Assembly: GCF_000423065.1 (NCBI RefSeq)
Contig: NZ_AUHG01000011.1
Coordinates: 186,001 to 250,000 of the forward strand
Direction of reading: 5' to 3'
From: Christiangramia echinicola DSM 19838
Lineage (GTDB): Bacteria; Bacteroidota; Bacteroidia; Flavobacteriales; Flavobacteriaceae
DNA length: 64,000 nucleotides
Position numbers and translations under genes: made by a program
Part shown: positions 1 to 8,740 of the stretch, piece after piece
Position numbering within the stretch: the first letter of the stretch is position 1
Layout of the letters: every line of letters begins with the position of its first letter
Notes under the pieces: model-generated
The model's input: the letters and a program-made list of their open reading frames with translations, nothing else
The model's database searches: none
What the model was told of the DNA's origin: nothing

Positions 1-246
1 GTAATGCCAATTATTGTAGAATTATCTTATGCTGATGGAACTTCAGAAAAAGTAACTTACCCGGTGCAAATTTGGAGAAAGAATGATAAAACAGTTAGCA
101 AGGTGATCCCATCAGATAAGGAGATCACAAAAATAACTTTAGATCCAGATCTTGAAACGGCAGATGTTGATGTAGATAACAATAGCTGGCCAAAGAAAGA
201 AGCTAAGAATGAATTCGAAGAGTTCAAAGAAGCTGCTCAGGACTAA
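1..246 (+). CDS. C-terminal end of a probable M1-family metallopeptidase (5' end outside window)
   Basis: The reading frame is open to the left edge of the window, so this is the last 81 codons of a longer gene and the ATG at position 4 is probably internal. The visible tail (beta-rich, then LETADVDVDNNSWP and an acidic helix) resembles the C-terminal tail of large flavobacterial M1 aminopeptidase-like proteins, which I recognise from memory only. No catalytic motif lies in the visible part, so the family call is an inference. A strong terminator follows 22 bases after the stop, marking this as the last gene of its transcript. Confidence 0.5.
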   Translation, partial: VMPIIVELSYADGTSEKVTYPVQIWRKNDKTVSKVIPSDKEITKITLDPDLETADVDVDNNSWPKKEAKNEFEEFKEAAQD

Positions 247-268
247 GGATTTTCAGAAATAATATTTA

Positions 269-296
269 AGCCGACTTTAACGAGTCGGCTTTTTTT
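269..296 (+). terminator. Rho-independent terminator after the M1-like gene
   Basis: A perfect 8-bp stem (AGCCGACT/AGTCGGCT) with a 6-base loop is followed directly by six T residues. It separates the truncated first gene from the TatA-like gene. Confidence 0.85.
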
Positions 297-328
297 ATGC
301 TTAGATTTGTATTTATATTTGTCCTGCT

Positions 329-610
329 ATGCATACGTTACCTTTATTTATTAGTGGAGCTGAAATTGCCTTTATCATGTTTATCCTGGTAATGGTATTT
401 GGAGCTGATAAAATCCCAGATATTGCCCGTGGTTTAGGTAAAGGGATGAAAGCCGTTAAAAACGCCTCGAACGACATTAAGAGTGAAATTCAAAAAAGTG
501 CTGAAAAGCAGGGGATTGATACAGATTTCACCAAAGATGTGCGTGGAGAGATAGATAGGGTTAAAGAGGATATCGATGAAATTACCGGTTCTGTAAGGCG
601 TAAACCCTAA
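329..610 (+). CDS. tatA: TatA/Hcf106-like twin-arginine translocation protein
   Basis: A 93-residue protein with the layout of TatA: a short N-terminal part, one membrane segment at about residues 8-26, the hinge FGADKIPDIARGLGKGM (compare FGPxKLPELGRxLG in the family), and then an amphipathic, charged helix to the end. TatA subunits associate with TatC to export folded proteins across the inner membrane. The hinge and the single membrane segment are seen directly; whether this copy is TatA or a TatB-like paralogue cannot be decided from length alone. No tatC lies in the window. A PAP2 phosphatase gene follows 12 bases downstream on the same strand, so the two are likely co-transcribed. Confidence 0.85.
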   Translation: MHTLPLFISGAEIAFIMFILVMVFGADKIPDIARGLGKGMKAVKNASNDIKSEIQKSAEKQGIDTDFTKDVRGEIDRVKEDIDEITGSVRRKP

Positions 611-622
611 GTCTTTTTCAGC

Positions 623-1180
623 ATGTTAGAGAAAATTGCGCAATGGGACAGGGAGTTATTTGTATTCCTGAATAATCTGGGAATAGAAAAGTATGATGCT
701 TTCTGGATCTTCGTTACCAATCCGCGACACTGGATACCTCTCTATATTTTATTCTTTATATTTTTCTTTTTAGCATTCCACTGGAAAAAGGCTGTTTTTT
801 CATCTTTATTCTTACTGGCAGCCGTTTTTACTACCTGGGGCTTTACCAATCTGGTAAAGGGTTTGGCATTAAGATTAAGGCCGAATAATACACCCGAACT
901 AACCGAATTAATAAGGATCTTACAGGAACCCACTAATTACAGTTTCTTTTCAGGGCATTCTTCTACATCTTTTGCAGCTACTACCTTTATTGTACTGGTG
1001 ATTTCACAAAAGACCAGGTGGATTTACCTGGCTTATATCTGGCCAATTATTTTTGTAATGAGCCGAATATATGTAGGGGTGCATTATCCAGGAGACATCA
1101 TTGTTGGAATGATCGTAGGAATAATAATGGCTATTGTTTTCTATAGACTCTACGAAAGGTCGGGTCGAAGACTTTATTAG
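623..1180 (+). CDS. PAP2-family membrane phosphatase
   Basis: A 185-residue integral membrane protein with the three-part acid phosphatase signature of the PAP2 superfamily: KGLALRLRP at about residues 79-87, FSGHSS at about 110-115, and SRIYVGVHYPGD at about 146-157, with the catalytic His in GHYPGD-like position. Such enzymes dephosphorylate lipid phosphates such as phosphatidate, phosphatidylglycerol phosphate or undecaprenyl diphosphate, and the substrate cannot be read from the sequence. About five membrane segments are visible. It starts 12 bases after tatA, and its stop overlaps the 3' end of the convergent O-methyltransferase gene by 4 bases. Confidence 0.85.
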   Translation: MLEKIAQWDRELFVFLNNLGIEKYDAFWIFVTNPRHWIPLYILFFIFFFLAFHWKKAVFSSLFLLAAVFTTWGFTNLVKGLALRLRPNNTPELTELIRILQEPTNYSFFSGHSSTSFAATTFIVLVISQKTRWIYLAYIWPIIFVMSRIYVGVHYPGDIIVGMIVGIIMAIVFYRLYERSGRRLY

Positions 1181-1818
1181 ATCACCCGGGTTAAAGTAAG
1201 GCCATCTCTAATAGGTAAAATTACAGTTTCTACCCTGGGATCTTCATTAAGTAGTTTATTGTATTCCAAAAGTGCCTGAGTAGATTCATCATCTTTTCTT
1301 ACCTTCTCTATAACTTTACCGGACCATAGTACATTATCTGAAAGTATGATCCCGCCGGGATTCATTTTACTAATGATCAGTTCAAAATATTCCGGATAGT
1401 TAGGTTTGTCGGCATCTATAAAGACAAGATCAAAATTAGATTCGATACTGGGAATTATTTCAGTGGCATCTCCAAGATATTGCCTGATCTTACCTGCATG
1501 ATCAGACTCATTAAAGTATTTTTTCTGAAGATCGAAAAGCTCTTCATTTATATCTATAGTATGTAAAACACCATTTCTGGTTAGACCCTCGGCCAGGCAA
1601 AGAGCTGAATAACCTGTATAAGTTCCAATTTCCAGGATAGTTTCAGGCATTTTCATTTTAGATAATAGACTAAGTACCCTTCCCTGATAATGGCCACTTA
1701 ACATTCTTGGCTGCATTACCTTTTGATTAGTCTCGCGGTTCAACCTTGCCAGTAATTCCGGTTCACTTTGAGAATGAGAAACTATATAATCGTCTATATC
1801 TTCCGGTAAGAAATGCAT
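1177..1818 (-). CDS. SAM-dependent O-methyltransferase (catechol/caffeoyl-CoA OMT type)
   Basis: 213 residues, typical for the class I, metal-dependent bacterial O-methyltransferases. The SAM-binding motif ILEIGTYTGYSAL lies at about residues 61-73, the acidic motif VFIDADKPNYPEYF at about 132-145 and the metal-binding LSDNVLW at about 159-165. The natural substrate is unknown. A match to the Bacteroidota -7 element (TAATTTTG on the minus strand, 1835-1842) lies upstream of the start, without a good -33 box. It is divergent from kynU and converges with the PAP2 gene with a 4-base overlap. Confidence 0.85.
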   Translation of the reverse strand: MHFLPEDIDDYIVSHSQSEPELLARLNRETNQKVMQPRMLSGHYQGRVLSLLSKMKMPETILEIGTYTGYSALCLAEGLTRNGVLHTIDINEELFDLQKKYFNESDHAGKIRQYLGDATEIIPSIESNFDLVFIDADKPNYPEYFELIISKMNPGGIILSDNVLWSGKVIEKVRKDDESTQALLEYNKLLNEDPRVETVILPIRDGLTLTRVI

Positions 1819-1912
1819 CTGCTGTTTTTTTTGACAAAATTAAAGATTTTCTGCGGTGATTCGGCTCTATGTCATTTAAAACGAAATTGTATTTTTACCA
1901 AAAATTGAAAAT

Positions 1913-3199
1913 ATGCAGTTCGAGAATTCCAGGGAATTTGCCAGACAATTAGATAAGGAGGATAAGCTTTCTAAATATCGCAATGAATTTATCTTTCCTA
2001 AAGTGAATGGGAAGGATGTTATTTATTTCGTTGGTAATTCCTTAGGGCTTCAGCCAAAGACCGCGCAGAGGTATGTAGATGAAATAATGAAAGACTGGGC
2101 AGAGCTGGCTGTAGAAGGACATTTCTATGCCGAAAAATCCTGGTGGGATTATCACGAACGTTTTTCACAAAAACTAGCCAGGGTAGTAGGAGCAAATCCA
2201 GCTGAAGTTACGGTTATGAATACACTCACCGTAAATCTTCATTTGCTGATGGTTTCTTTTTACAGGCCTTCCGGAAAGAGATACAAGATAATTTGCGAGG
2301 AAAAGGCTTTTCCAAGCGATCAATATATGATCTCAAGTCAGGTTAGATTTCATGGTTATGATCCTAAGGACGCAATAGTAGAGATAAAAAAGCGTGATGG
2401 TGAAAATAATTTTAGAACTGAAGATGTACTCGCAAAAATTGAAGAGGTAGGCGAGGAGTGTGCATTAGTACTAATTGGAGGTGTTAATTACTATACCGGA
2501 CAGGTGTTCGACATGGCTACCATTACTAAGGCAGGACATGATGCTGGAGCTTTTGTTGGTTGGGATCTTGCCCATGCAGCCGGAAATATCGAACTAAAAC
2601 TAAGTGAGTGGAATGTTGATTTTGCGGCGTGGTGTAGTTATAAATATATGAATTCAGGTCCCGGTAATGCTTCAGGATGTTTTATCAATAAGAAATATCA
2701 TAACAAAAAAGATATTCCAAGATTTGAAGGCTGGTGGGGCCACAATAAAGAAAGACGTTTTTTAATGGAGCCTGAGTTTCAACCAGAGCCTACTGCAGAT
2801 GCCTGGCAAATAAGTAACGCTCCAATTCTGGCAATGGCGCCTTACCTTGCTTCATTGGAAATGTTTGATGAGGTTGGAATGCCTGCATTAATAGAAAAAC
2901 GAAATAAGATCGTTGCCTATCTTGAATATGTATTACACGAAATAGATAAAGATGTAGATAGTTCTTTTGAGATCATCACACCGGCAGATCAGGATAAAAG
3001 AGGAACGCAATTGTCGGTTTTCTTACACGGAGAAGGAAAGGAGCTATTTAGATATCTAATGGACCAGGGAGTGATCACAGATTGGAGAGAACCAAATGTG
3101 ATAAGGCTGGCACCTGCTCCTTTTTATTGTTCATTTGAAGATATGTATGAATTCGGGCAAATTCTTAAAGAAGGAATTTTAAACAAACAGAAAGTTTAA
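1913..3199 (+). CDS. kynU: Kynureninase
   Basis: 428 residues, the usual length. KynU is a PLP enzyme that cleaves kynurenine to anthranilate and alanine, or 3-hydroxykynurenine to 3-hydroxyanthranilate and alanine. The PLP lysine lies in WCSYKYMNSGPG at about residue 244; the fold-type I aspartate is in GWDLAHAAGN, and YFVGNSLGLQPKT near the N-terminus is the family's phosphate/substrate-binding segment. The partner enzyme kynurenine 3-monooxygenase is encoded 7 kb away (10436-11779), not in the same operon. No tryptophan dioxygenase or kynurenine formamidase is in the window. A bidirectional terminator follows. Confidence 0.95.
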   Translation: MQFENSREFARQLDKEDKLSKYRNEFIFPKVNGKDVIYFVGNSLGLQPKTAQRYVDEIMKDWAELAVEGHFYAEKSWWDYHERFSQKLARVVGANPAEVTVMNTLTVNLHLLMVSFYRPSGKRYKIICEEKAFPSDQYMISSQVRFHGYDPKDAIVEIKKRDGENNFRTEDVLAKIEEVGEECALVLIGGVNYYTGQVFDMATITKAGHDAGAFVGWDLAHAAGNIELKLSEWNVDFAAWCSYKYMNSGPGNASGCFINKKYHNKKDIPRFEGWWGHNKERRFLMEPEFQPEPTADAWQISNAPILAMAPYLASLEMFDEVGMPALIEKRNKIVAYLEYVLHEIDKDVDSSFEIITPADQDKRGTQLSVFLHGEGKELFRYLMDQGVITDWREPNVIRLAPAPFYCSFEDMYEFGQILKEGILNKQKV

Positions 3200-3204
3200 A
3201 TAAT

Positions 3205-3232
3205 AAAAAAGGAGGCCAATGCCTCCTTTTTT
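3205..3232. terminator. Bidirectional terminator between kynU and a lipoprotein gene
   Basis: A perfect 12-bp stem AAAAAAGGAGGC/GCCTCCTTTTTT with a CAAT loop. A and T runs flank both sides, so it can serve kynU on the plus strand and the convergent lipoprotein gene on the minus strand. Confidence 0.85.
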
Positions 3233-3265
3233 ATTTTAGATGAAAATCGTATTGATTTTAAAGAA

Positions 3266-3940
3266 TTAATCTTCTACCGAAATATCAGTGAAAAATAATT
3301 CAAAAGAGCCATCTTGAGATTTGTGCATTTTTGAAATTTTTACTCCTTCAAAATCTTCGTAGTCTTCCCAGGTAGTTGCCATTTCTCTTCCTCCACCAGC
3401 AGATTTATAAACCCATTCCTGGATCATAAATTCCTCATCAAAATAAATATCATAACTATCACCTGGGGTATAGCCACCTTCTGAAGGATAACTCACGGTA
3501 AGCATTTGCAGTTCATTTCCGCTAATAGGAGCTTTGGCGGTCTTGACATCGCTAAAATCTGCATCAGACCATTTAAGCTGATACGGGAAAAGTAGCCAGT
3601 AAGAGTCATTTATAAAACGCTGGTCTATATATTTTTTGTCTTCGGCAAGACTGTCTTTTTTAATGTAACTCATCGTAGAGTCTTTCTCTGTAAGACTTAT
3701 TTTATCATTTTTGATATCCCAGGCCCATCTTCTTTCAGAGCGTAAAGTGTCATTAACTTTCACATTGAAGGTGAATTTTATTTTACTTATACTGTCAAAA
3801 TTTTCAAATCCATTTGCCATGGCTATTTTTTCATGGACATCCAGGTTTGGATCTTCAGTGATTTCTTCCTGTTGCTTTTTCTTATCATTGCAGGAGATCA
3901 AAAATGCTCCCATGATCATTAAGAATACTAGTTTTTTCAT
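3266..3940 (-). CDS. Lipoprotein of unknown function (DUF6503-like)
   Basis: 224 residues with a lipoprotein signal peptide ending in the lipobox LISC, followed by a charged linker (NDKKKQQEE). The mature part is soluble and beta-rich, with YPSEGGYTPGDSYDIYFD and a Trp-rich end (EWVYKSAGGG, TTWEDYEDFEGVKI). This resembles flavobacterial outer-membrane-lipid-anchored proteins grouped as DUF6503, where the fold recalls lipoprotein carriers; I hold that name loosely. No catalytic motif is apparent. It lies downstream of the SDR gene on the same strand with a 35-base gap. Confidence 0.6.
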   Translation of the reverse strand: MKKLVFLMIMGAFLISCNDKKKQQEEITEDPNLDVHEKIAMANGFENFDSISKIKFTFNVKVNDTLRSERRWAWDIKNDKISLTEKDSTMSYIKKDSLAEDKKYIDQRFINDSYWLLFPYQLKWSDADFSDVKTAKAPISGNELQMLTVSYPSEGGYTPGDSYDIYFDEEFMIQEWVYKSAGGGREMATTWEDYEDFEGVKISKMHKSQDGSFELFFTDISVED

Positions 3941-3975
3941 TGCGTTAGTTTTTTTAAAGATATTAAATTTTGGAA

Positions 3976-4734
3976 CTATGTGGCATTGACACTCATTCCA
4001 CCATCTGCTATAATATTTTGTCCGGTGATAAATGAAGATTTATCCATAGCGAGAAAAGAAATGATAGCTGAAATTTCTTCAGGTTCTGCCACGCGATTTA
4101 AAGGTGTCTTATTCAGAATAGATTTCATTTTTTCCGCAATATTAAGGTAGCTTTCTGTAAGTGGAGTTTTAGTAAACCAGGGAGATACTGAATTTACCCT
4201 AATATTATCACTGGCCCATTCTACGGCCAGGCTTCGAGATAACTGTAATAGACCAGATTTAGACATGGCATAAGGAGTTCCTGTGCCTACATCCTGCATA
4301 GCTGCCGACGATGCGACATTAATAATAGAGGCATTCCCAGATTCCTTAAGATTGGAATAAAGAAGTCTGCTTAGTTCAAATGGGGCTGTTAGGTTTATTT
4401 CAAGTATTTTTCTAAACTCTTCTTCAGAATAATCTATGGCTTTCTTGCGAATATTAATACCTGCATTATGCACTACGATATCAAGTTTACCCCACTTTTC
4501 TTCTACCCATTTTTTAATTTTTATTCGATCCTCTTTTCTGGCGGAGTCGGCTACAATTCCATGTGCATTATAACCTTTGTCTTTAAGTTCCGTTTCAAAG
4601 GCTGAAATATCTGATTCGCTCCTCGATGTAAAAAGCACTTCACTTTCTAATTCTAAAAACTCCATTACAGTAGCTCTTCCAATACCTTTTGTGCCTCCGG
4701 TGACTAAAGCATTCTTGTTATTTAATCTCCACAT
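3976..4734 (-). CDS. SDR-family NAD(P)-dependent oxidoreductase (tropinone reductase-like)
   Basis: A 252-residue classical short-chain dehydrogenase. The cofactor motif TGGTKGIG is at about residues 12-19, NAG at about 90, and the catalytic Ser-Tyr-Lys appears as NVASS followed by YAMSK. The C-terminal part (VRVNSV-like NIRVNSVSPWFTKTPL) matches tropinone-reductase-like members; the substrate is unknown. I chose the ATG at 4734 (MWRLNNKNALV) because the cofactor motif then lies at the standard distance; a longer frame begins only at a TTG at 4755. Confidence 0.85.
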   Translation of the reverse strand: MWRLNNKNALVTGGTKGIGRATVMEFLELESEVLFTSRSESDISAFETELKDKGYNAHGIVADSARKEDRIKIKKWVEEKWGKLDIVVHNAGINIRKKAIDYSEEEFRKILEINLTAPFELSRLLYSNLKESGNASIINVASSAAMQDVGTGTPYAMSKSGLLQLSRSLAVEWASDNIRVNSVSPWFTKTPLTESYLNIAEKMKSILNKTPLNRVAEPEEISAIISFLAMDKSSFITGQNIIADGGMSVNAT

Positions 4735-4764
4735 CTCAATTCTATTTCTGGTCAATAATTCTGA

Positions 4765-4798
4765 ATAAAAAAAACCCTTTGATCTCTCAAAGGGTTGT
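4765..4798 (-). terminator. Terminator after the small membrane protein gene
   Basis: A 10-bp stem (AACCCTTTGA/TCAAAGGGTT) with a TCTC loop is followed, on the minus strand, by a run of T residues (A run at 4765-4774 on the plus strand). It ends the transcript of the 51-residue gene and isolates the SDR gene. Confidence 0.8.
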
Positions 4799-4815
4799 AT
4801 AAAATCTTCAACGTT

Positions 4816-4971
4816 CTATAGTCTTCGACCGGTAAGTAATTTATAAAGAATTAGAATAACGGCAAGAACTATTAAAATATGAATGATGCTTCCAAGATCT
4901 GGAAAAGCAAAATATCCAACTAGCCATCCAATTACTAGTAAAACTACAATAAGCCAAATTAAATCTTTCAT
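4816..4971 (-). CDS. 51-residue membrane protein, Lmo0937 family
   Basis: A small gene read directly from the minus strand: MKDLIWLIVVLLVIGW at the start, then VGYFAFPDLGSIIHILIVL, and ending KLLTGRRL. Two hydrophobic helices separated by a Gly/Pro turn and a C-terminal GRR are the hallmark of the widespread Lmo0937-type small membrane proteins, often stress-induced. Function is unknown. It has its own terminator downstream, which supports it being a real single-gene transcript. Confidence 0.8.
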   Translation of the reverse strand: MKDLIWLIVVLLVIGWLVGYFAFPDLGSIIHILIVLAVILILYKLLTGRRL

Positions 4972-5116
4972 GTCAGGTTGATTTTAAGGCAGCCTACCAG
5001 GCTTACCATTTGTTAATATTTAAGTTAGTTTGTTAAAATCTTGATTAATTCTTATACTAAGTTAGATAATAGAATTGCCTGTTACTGCTCCTTTAACCTT
5101 GATTTAACTTTACATA

Positions 5117-6664
5117 TTAAAAATCAGAAGGTTGATCGATTATTCTTTTGGCGCGTTCCCTTATTTTTTCCATTTCTCCTGAATCCTTCTTATCCAGTAG
5201 GCTAAACATCATTTTCATTCTTTGATTTCCCTGAAGTTCTTCTCGTTTTGAATCGAGAAAATTCCAGTATAGACTGTTAAAAGGACACGAATTATCACCG
5301 ATTTTTTTGCTCACCTTATAGTGGCAATTCTGGCAATAATTACTCATTTTGTTAATATAGCTACCACTGGAAACATAAGGTTTTGTAGCTACTATTCCAC
5401 CATCTGCAAACTGACTCATTCCACGGGTATTGGTGATTTCTACCCATTCTATAGCATCCATATAGATACCTAAATACCATTTATCTACTTCATCTGGATG
5501 CACCTGGGTTAATAAGGCGTAATTTCCTGTGATCATTAGCCGTTGTATATGATGCGCATATGCATTCTCAAGGCTGTTAATTATTGCATGATGCATACAG
5601 TTCATCTTGGTGTCTGCAGTCCAGTAGAACTCCGGTAATTGCTTCTGGTTTCTTAGTTTGTTCGTTCTTTTGTAACCAGGCATCTCTTTCCAGTAAATTC
5701 CACGCATATATTCCCTCCAGCCAAGGATCTGCCTTATAAAACCTTCTACCTGGGAAATATCTATCTCATCCTTATGATCATAATAGTAGTCCAGAATAGT
5801 ATTGATAACCTCTCCAGGACTTATCATTTTGGTATTGAGACTGAAAGATAATCTGGAATGGAAAAGATATTCCTGGTCTGTATGCAAGGCATCCTGAAAA
5901 TCTCCAAAATGAACCAGGAGATTTTTACAGAAATAATTTAGAACTGAAAGTGAATCCTCCCTGGAGGTAGGCCAGTTGAAGCTTTTTTCATTTACCATGC
6001 CTATAGTTTTGATCCCTGCTTTTTCAATTTCTGAATATAGTTTAGATACATCCTTTCGGAAACCTCGTGCATGCGGGATTTCAGGCTCACCTTTCCATTT
6101 CTTTCTATTCGATTTATCAAAATTCCATTTTCCTCCTTCTGGATCTTTAGCATTAGTCATTAAAATGCCATGTTTCTTCCGCATATCACGGTAGAAATAT
6201 TCCATGATGAGCTGCTTTTTTCCTTCAAAGAAATTTCTAAGGTCCTCTCGTTTTGTGAAGAAATGTTCAGTGTCAAAAACTTCCGTTTCAATACTGAGAT
6301 TGTTGCATATTTCCTTTAGTTGTTCATCCAGCCGGTATTCATCGGGCAGTTGATATTCGAATTTTTTAAAGTCGTTTGCTGAAATTAATTTCTCCAGGTT
6401 CTTTGCAAGATCCTGTTCATTTTTAGGATCGTTGATTTTGAAGTAGATCACCTCGTGATCTCTTTCTTTTAAATGCTTTGCGAAATTTCGCATGGCGCTG
6501 AAAAAGCCTATCACTTTTTGAATATGATGCGTCATATAGTCTGTTTCCTGGCGCATTTCTATGATCACATAAGTAATATTTTCCTGATCATCATTATACC
6601 AGCTGTGTTGATGGTTCAGCTGATCTCCAAGAATAAGTCTTAAGGTCTTTAATTTTTCAGCCAT
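5117..6664 (-). CDS. Iron-sulfur cryptochrome/photolyase (FeS-BCP, PhrB-like (6-4) photolyase)
   Basis: 515 residues, the size of the deoxyribodipyrimidine photolyase-related family (FeS-BCP). The start LRLILGDQLNHQHSW is the family's N-terminal signature. Four cysteines that would bind a 4Fe-4S cluster are visible: Cys at about 356 (MNCMHHA), then Cys 444, 447 and 460 (YCQNC...NSCPFN), a C-X2-C-X12-C spacing identical to that known in the family. FAD-binding helices lie between about 230 and 440 (GMSQFADGG, IHRLMITGNYAL-like). Members repair (6-4) photoproducts or act as light sensors. The start overlaps the end of the cryptochrome gene by 16 bases, so translation is probably coupled. Confidence 0.9.
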   Translation of the reverse strand: MAEKLKTLRLILGDQLNHQHSWYNDDQENITYVIIEMRQETDYMTHHIQKVIGFFSAMRNFAKHLKERDHEVIYFKINDPKNEQDLAKNLEKLISANDFKKFEYQLPDEYRLDEQLKEICNNLSIETEVFDTEHFFTKREDLRNFFEGKKQLIMEYFYRDMRKKHGILMTNAKDPEGGKWNFDKSNRKKWKGEPEIPHARGFRKDVSKLYSEIEKAGIKTIGMVNEKSFNWPTSREDSLSVLNYFCKNLLVHFGDFQDALHTDQEYLFHSRLSFSLNTKMISPGEVINTILDYYYDHKDEIDISQVEGFIRQILGWREYMRGIYWKEMPGYKRTNKLRNQKQLPEFYWTADTKMNCMHHAIINSLENAYAHHIQRLMITGNYALLTQVHPDEVDKWYLGIYMDAIEWVEITNTRGMSQFADGGIVATKPYVSSGSYINKMSNYCQNCHYKVSKKIGDNSCPFNSLYWNFLDSKREELQGNQRMKMMFSLLDKKDSGEMEKIRERAKRIIDQPSDF

Positions 6665-7937
6665 ACATCCTGGTATTCATTATTGGGGTCGTAGCGTTCT
6701 GCCTGGCTTTTTATATTATACTTACGGTCTCTTGGGTCATTGCCTACACCACTATTATACATCCAGTTACCCCAATTACTATGTACGTCATAATCTATTA
6801 GCTGGCTTTCAAAATACGCGGCTCCAATGCGCCAATCCTGTTTCAGTTCTTTAGCCCAGTAACTATTTACATTCTGCCTCCCCCTGTTGCTCATAAAACC
6901 TGTTGCGGCGATTTCATTCATATTGGCATTCACAAAATCCTCAGAAGTATTGCCGCTGATCCATTCTTTTAGTTTCTGCTCATCCCGGTGCCATTCCAGA
7001 TCATTATTTAATATTCCCCTAAGCTGAAATATTTTATTTCCGTGCTTTAAGGAGACATATTTAAAGAAATCACGCCAGATGAGTTCAAAGATCAGCCAGT
7101 AGGTACTTTGATTGCTTTTGACCTCTTTTTCATAATTTATTATTTCATGATAGATCTGCCTTGGTGAGATGGATCCATTCGCCAGCCATGCAGAAAGCTT
7201 GGAGCTGTATTCTTCTCCAATGAGTCCGTTTCGTGTTTCCTTATATTTTGAAAGATTTTGAGTTTCCCAGAAGTAACTTTCAATTCTTTTTTTGGCCTGA
7301 TCTTCCCCGCCTTGAAATGGAAATGCCGATCTTGGATCTTCCTGAAATTCTTCCAAACCAAGGTCTTTTAAATTAGGAATCTGTGTGTTATTAGATATAA
7401 ATGAATCCGATAATGGGTTAGGGGACTCGATAAGATTTTTAACTTCTGTCTTTATTTCACAGGATTTTCTGAATTCAGTAAAAATACGAGGTGTTTCCTG
7501 AAATGAGTCATAAGGAATATCTTCCGGGTGATATAGAAATTGCTGGTAGTAAGAATGAAATTTCACATTCCCAGACTTCAACTTTAAGCATTCCTCGACT
7601 TCTTTTTCTTCATGGGTCCATTCTTTCTGAAAGTAAACTGAATAAATAGTATATTTGAAGATCAAATCTGGAATAATTATCTCTGGCTCCTTCAGATATA
7701 CTAATAATGGAATATTAAGCTTTTGAAGATTTTGCTTTAATTCTTTAACTGTTTCAATTAGAAATTTAGCCCGGAACTTACCAGTTTTAATGAATCCGAA
7801 TTTATCTTTATGAAATGTCTGGGATCAAAACAATATAAGCCTATTAATTCATTATGATGGATGCTAGCCGTTTTTAATGCTTCGTGATCTGTTGTTCTTA
7901 GGTCGTTTCTAAACCATACCAGGCCTCTGCTCATCAT
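6649..7937 (-). pseudogene. DASH-type cryptochrome/photolyase gene, interrupted by a frameshift
   Basis: Two adjacent frames encode one DASH cryptochrome. The first starts at 7937 ([20 protein letters not shown]), reads 42 sensible residues to DPRHF and then meets a stop at 7758-7760. The second frame carries on from 7809 without any stop to 6649. One missing base at about 7811-7812 would join them: adding it restores RHFHKDKFGFIKTGKFRAKF and a 429-residue protein. The C-terminal part has the FAD-domain signatures WRDFFKYVSLKHG and SNRGRQNVNSYWA and the end GNDPRDRKYNIKSQAERYDP. The frame at 7665 begins only at a TTG inside the gene. Either a true inactivation or a sequencing error; the downstream reading frame is otherwise undamaged, which favours a recent event or an error. 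Confidence 0.85.
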
Positions 7938-8062
7938 TTAATTTTTCGGCATTTATCGCTACAATATTTTACATTATCCCAGTCTTTGTCCCATTTTTTT
8001 CTCCATTTAAAAGGCCTGTCACATACCAGGCAGATCTTCTCGGGGAGATGTTCTTTTTTCAT
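7934..8062 (-). CDS. DUF2256 small zinc-binding-type protein
   Basis: A 42-residue protein read from the minus strand, with the complete DUF2256 signature: [19 protein letters not shown] followed by VKYCSDKC. Four cysteines in two CxxC/CxxxC-type pairs suggest a single metal-binding knuckle. DUF2256 genes are commonly found beside cryptochrome/photolyase genes; their role is unknown. Here the gene overlaps its upstream neighbour (flavin reductase) by ATGA and its downstream neighbour (cryptochrome) by 3-4 bases, so the three are translationally linked. Confidence 0.9.
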   Translation of the reverse strand: MKKEHLPEKICLVCDRPFKWRKKWDKDWDNVKYCSDKCRKIK

Positions 8063-8712
8063 AGATCTGCTTCCGGAGTGAAGAATGATTTCACTTCCTG
8101 GTTGGGTCTTGCATAATGAAACCGATCTAACAGGCTTGGTAAGGAGTACCCATCTAGACCATTAATTGAAACTGTGCCGGCATCATCAAGCCTTAACCAT
8201 CCATCTGGCATTTGTATTCCTTCGTCAAAATAAATATGTTCAATTGCCGCCACTACCAACAACGTATTGTTCTCTTTGATTTCATATTCATTTAAATATC
8301 TGCAACCCAGCCTGATCTCAGATTGCTTTACGTATGGAGCATGAAAATCTCCCAGGTATTCTTCAGTGAGCCCTGTTTTATTAAATTCTGAAATGTCCTC
8401 ATCATATTTTGCGGCAGTTTGATGCGCTTGCTCGATCATTTTTTCATGGATATGGTTTACCGTGAAATAGGAGGTCTCCTTTATATTTTTATATGTATTT
8501 CTAGATACACTTAAAGGTCTCGTAACGAAACCCAACATGGCAGGGTTACTTCCCATGTGTGTTACAGAACTAAAGACTGCTACATTTGGATTCCCGCTTT
8601 TAGATTTTGTAGCTATAAGATTAGCAGATTTGAAACCTGTGCAGCTATTAATTAAATTCAAACGGAAGATCTTTTCCATTTTTTCGATATCACTCGCGCT
8701 AATATGCTTCAT
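8059..8712 (-). CDS. Flavin reductase family protein (FMN-binding split barrel)
   Basis: 217 residues with the fold pattern of the flavin reductase / DIM6-NTAB family: [36 protein letters not shown] and [20 protein letters not shown] are typical FMN-binding segments. Such proteins reduce flavin or hold FMN. As the first gene of the operon with DUF2256, the cryptochrome and the FeS photolyase, it may supply reduced flavin to these flavoproteins; that is an inference from position. Its ATG directly abuts the T run of a terminator-like hairpin. Confidence 0.85.
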   Translation of the reverse strand: MKHISASDIEKMEKIFRLNLINSCTGFKSANLIATKSKSGNPNVAVFSSVTHMGSNPAMLGFVTRPLSVSRNTYKNIKETSYFTVNHIHEKMIEQAHQTAAKYDEDISEFNKTGLTEEYLGDFHAPYVKQSEIRLGCRYLNEYEIKENNTLLVVAAIEHIYFDEGIQMPDGWLRLDDAGTVSINGLDGYSLPSLLDRFHYARPNQEVKSFFTPEADL

Positions 8713-8740
8713 AAAAAAAGGTCAGTTTGTAGACTGACCT
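8713..8740 (-). terminator. Terminator-like hairpin directly before the flavin reductase start codon
   Basis: An 8-bp stem AGGTCAGT/ACTGACCT with a 6-base loop is followed on the minus strand by seven T residues, and the ATG of the flavin reductase gene starts right there. It may simply end the transcript of the gene at 8790-9032, or act as a leader structure for the photolyase operon. Confidence 0.75.

Noticed and set aside
742-933. A 63-codon frame opposite the PAP2 gene
   Set aside because: It lies entirely antisense to a confident gene and has no coding-like composition; the same applies to about 60 other antisense frames across the window.
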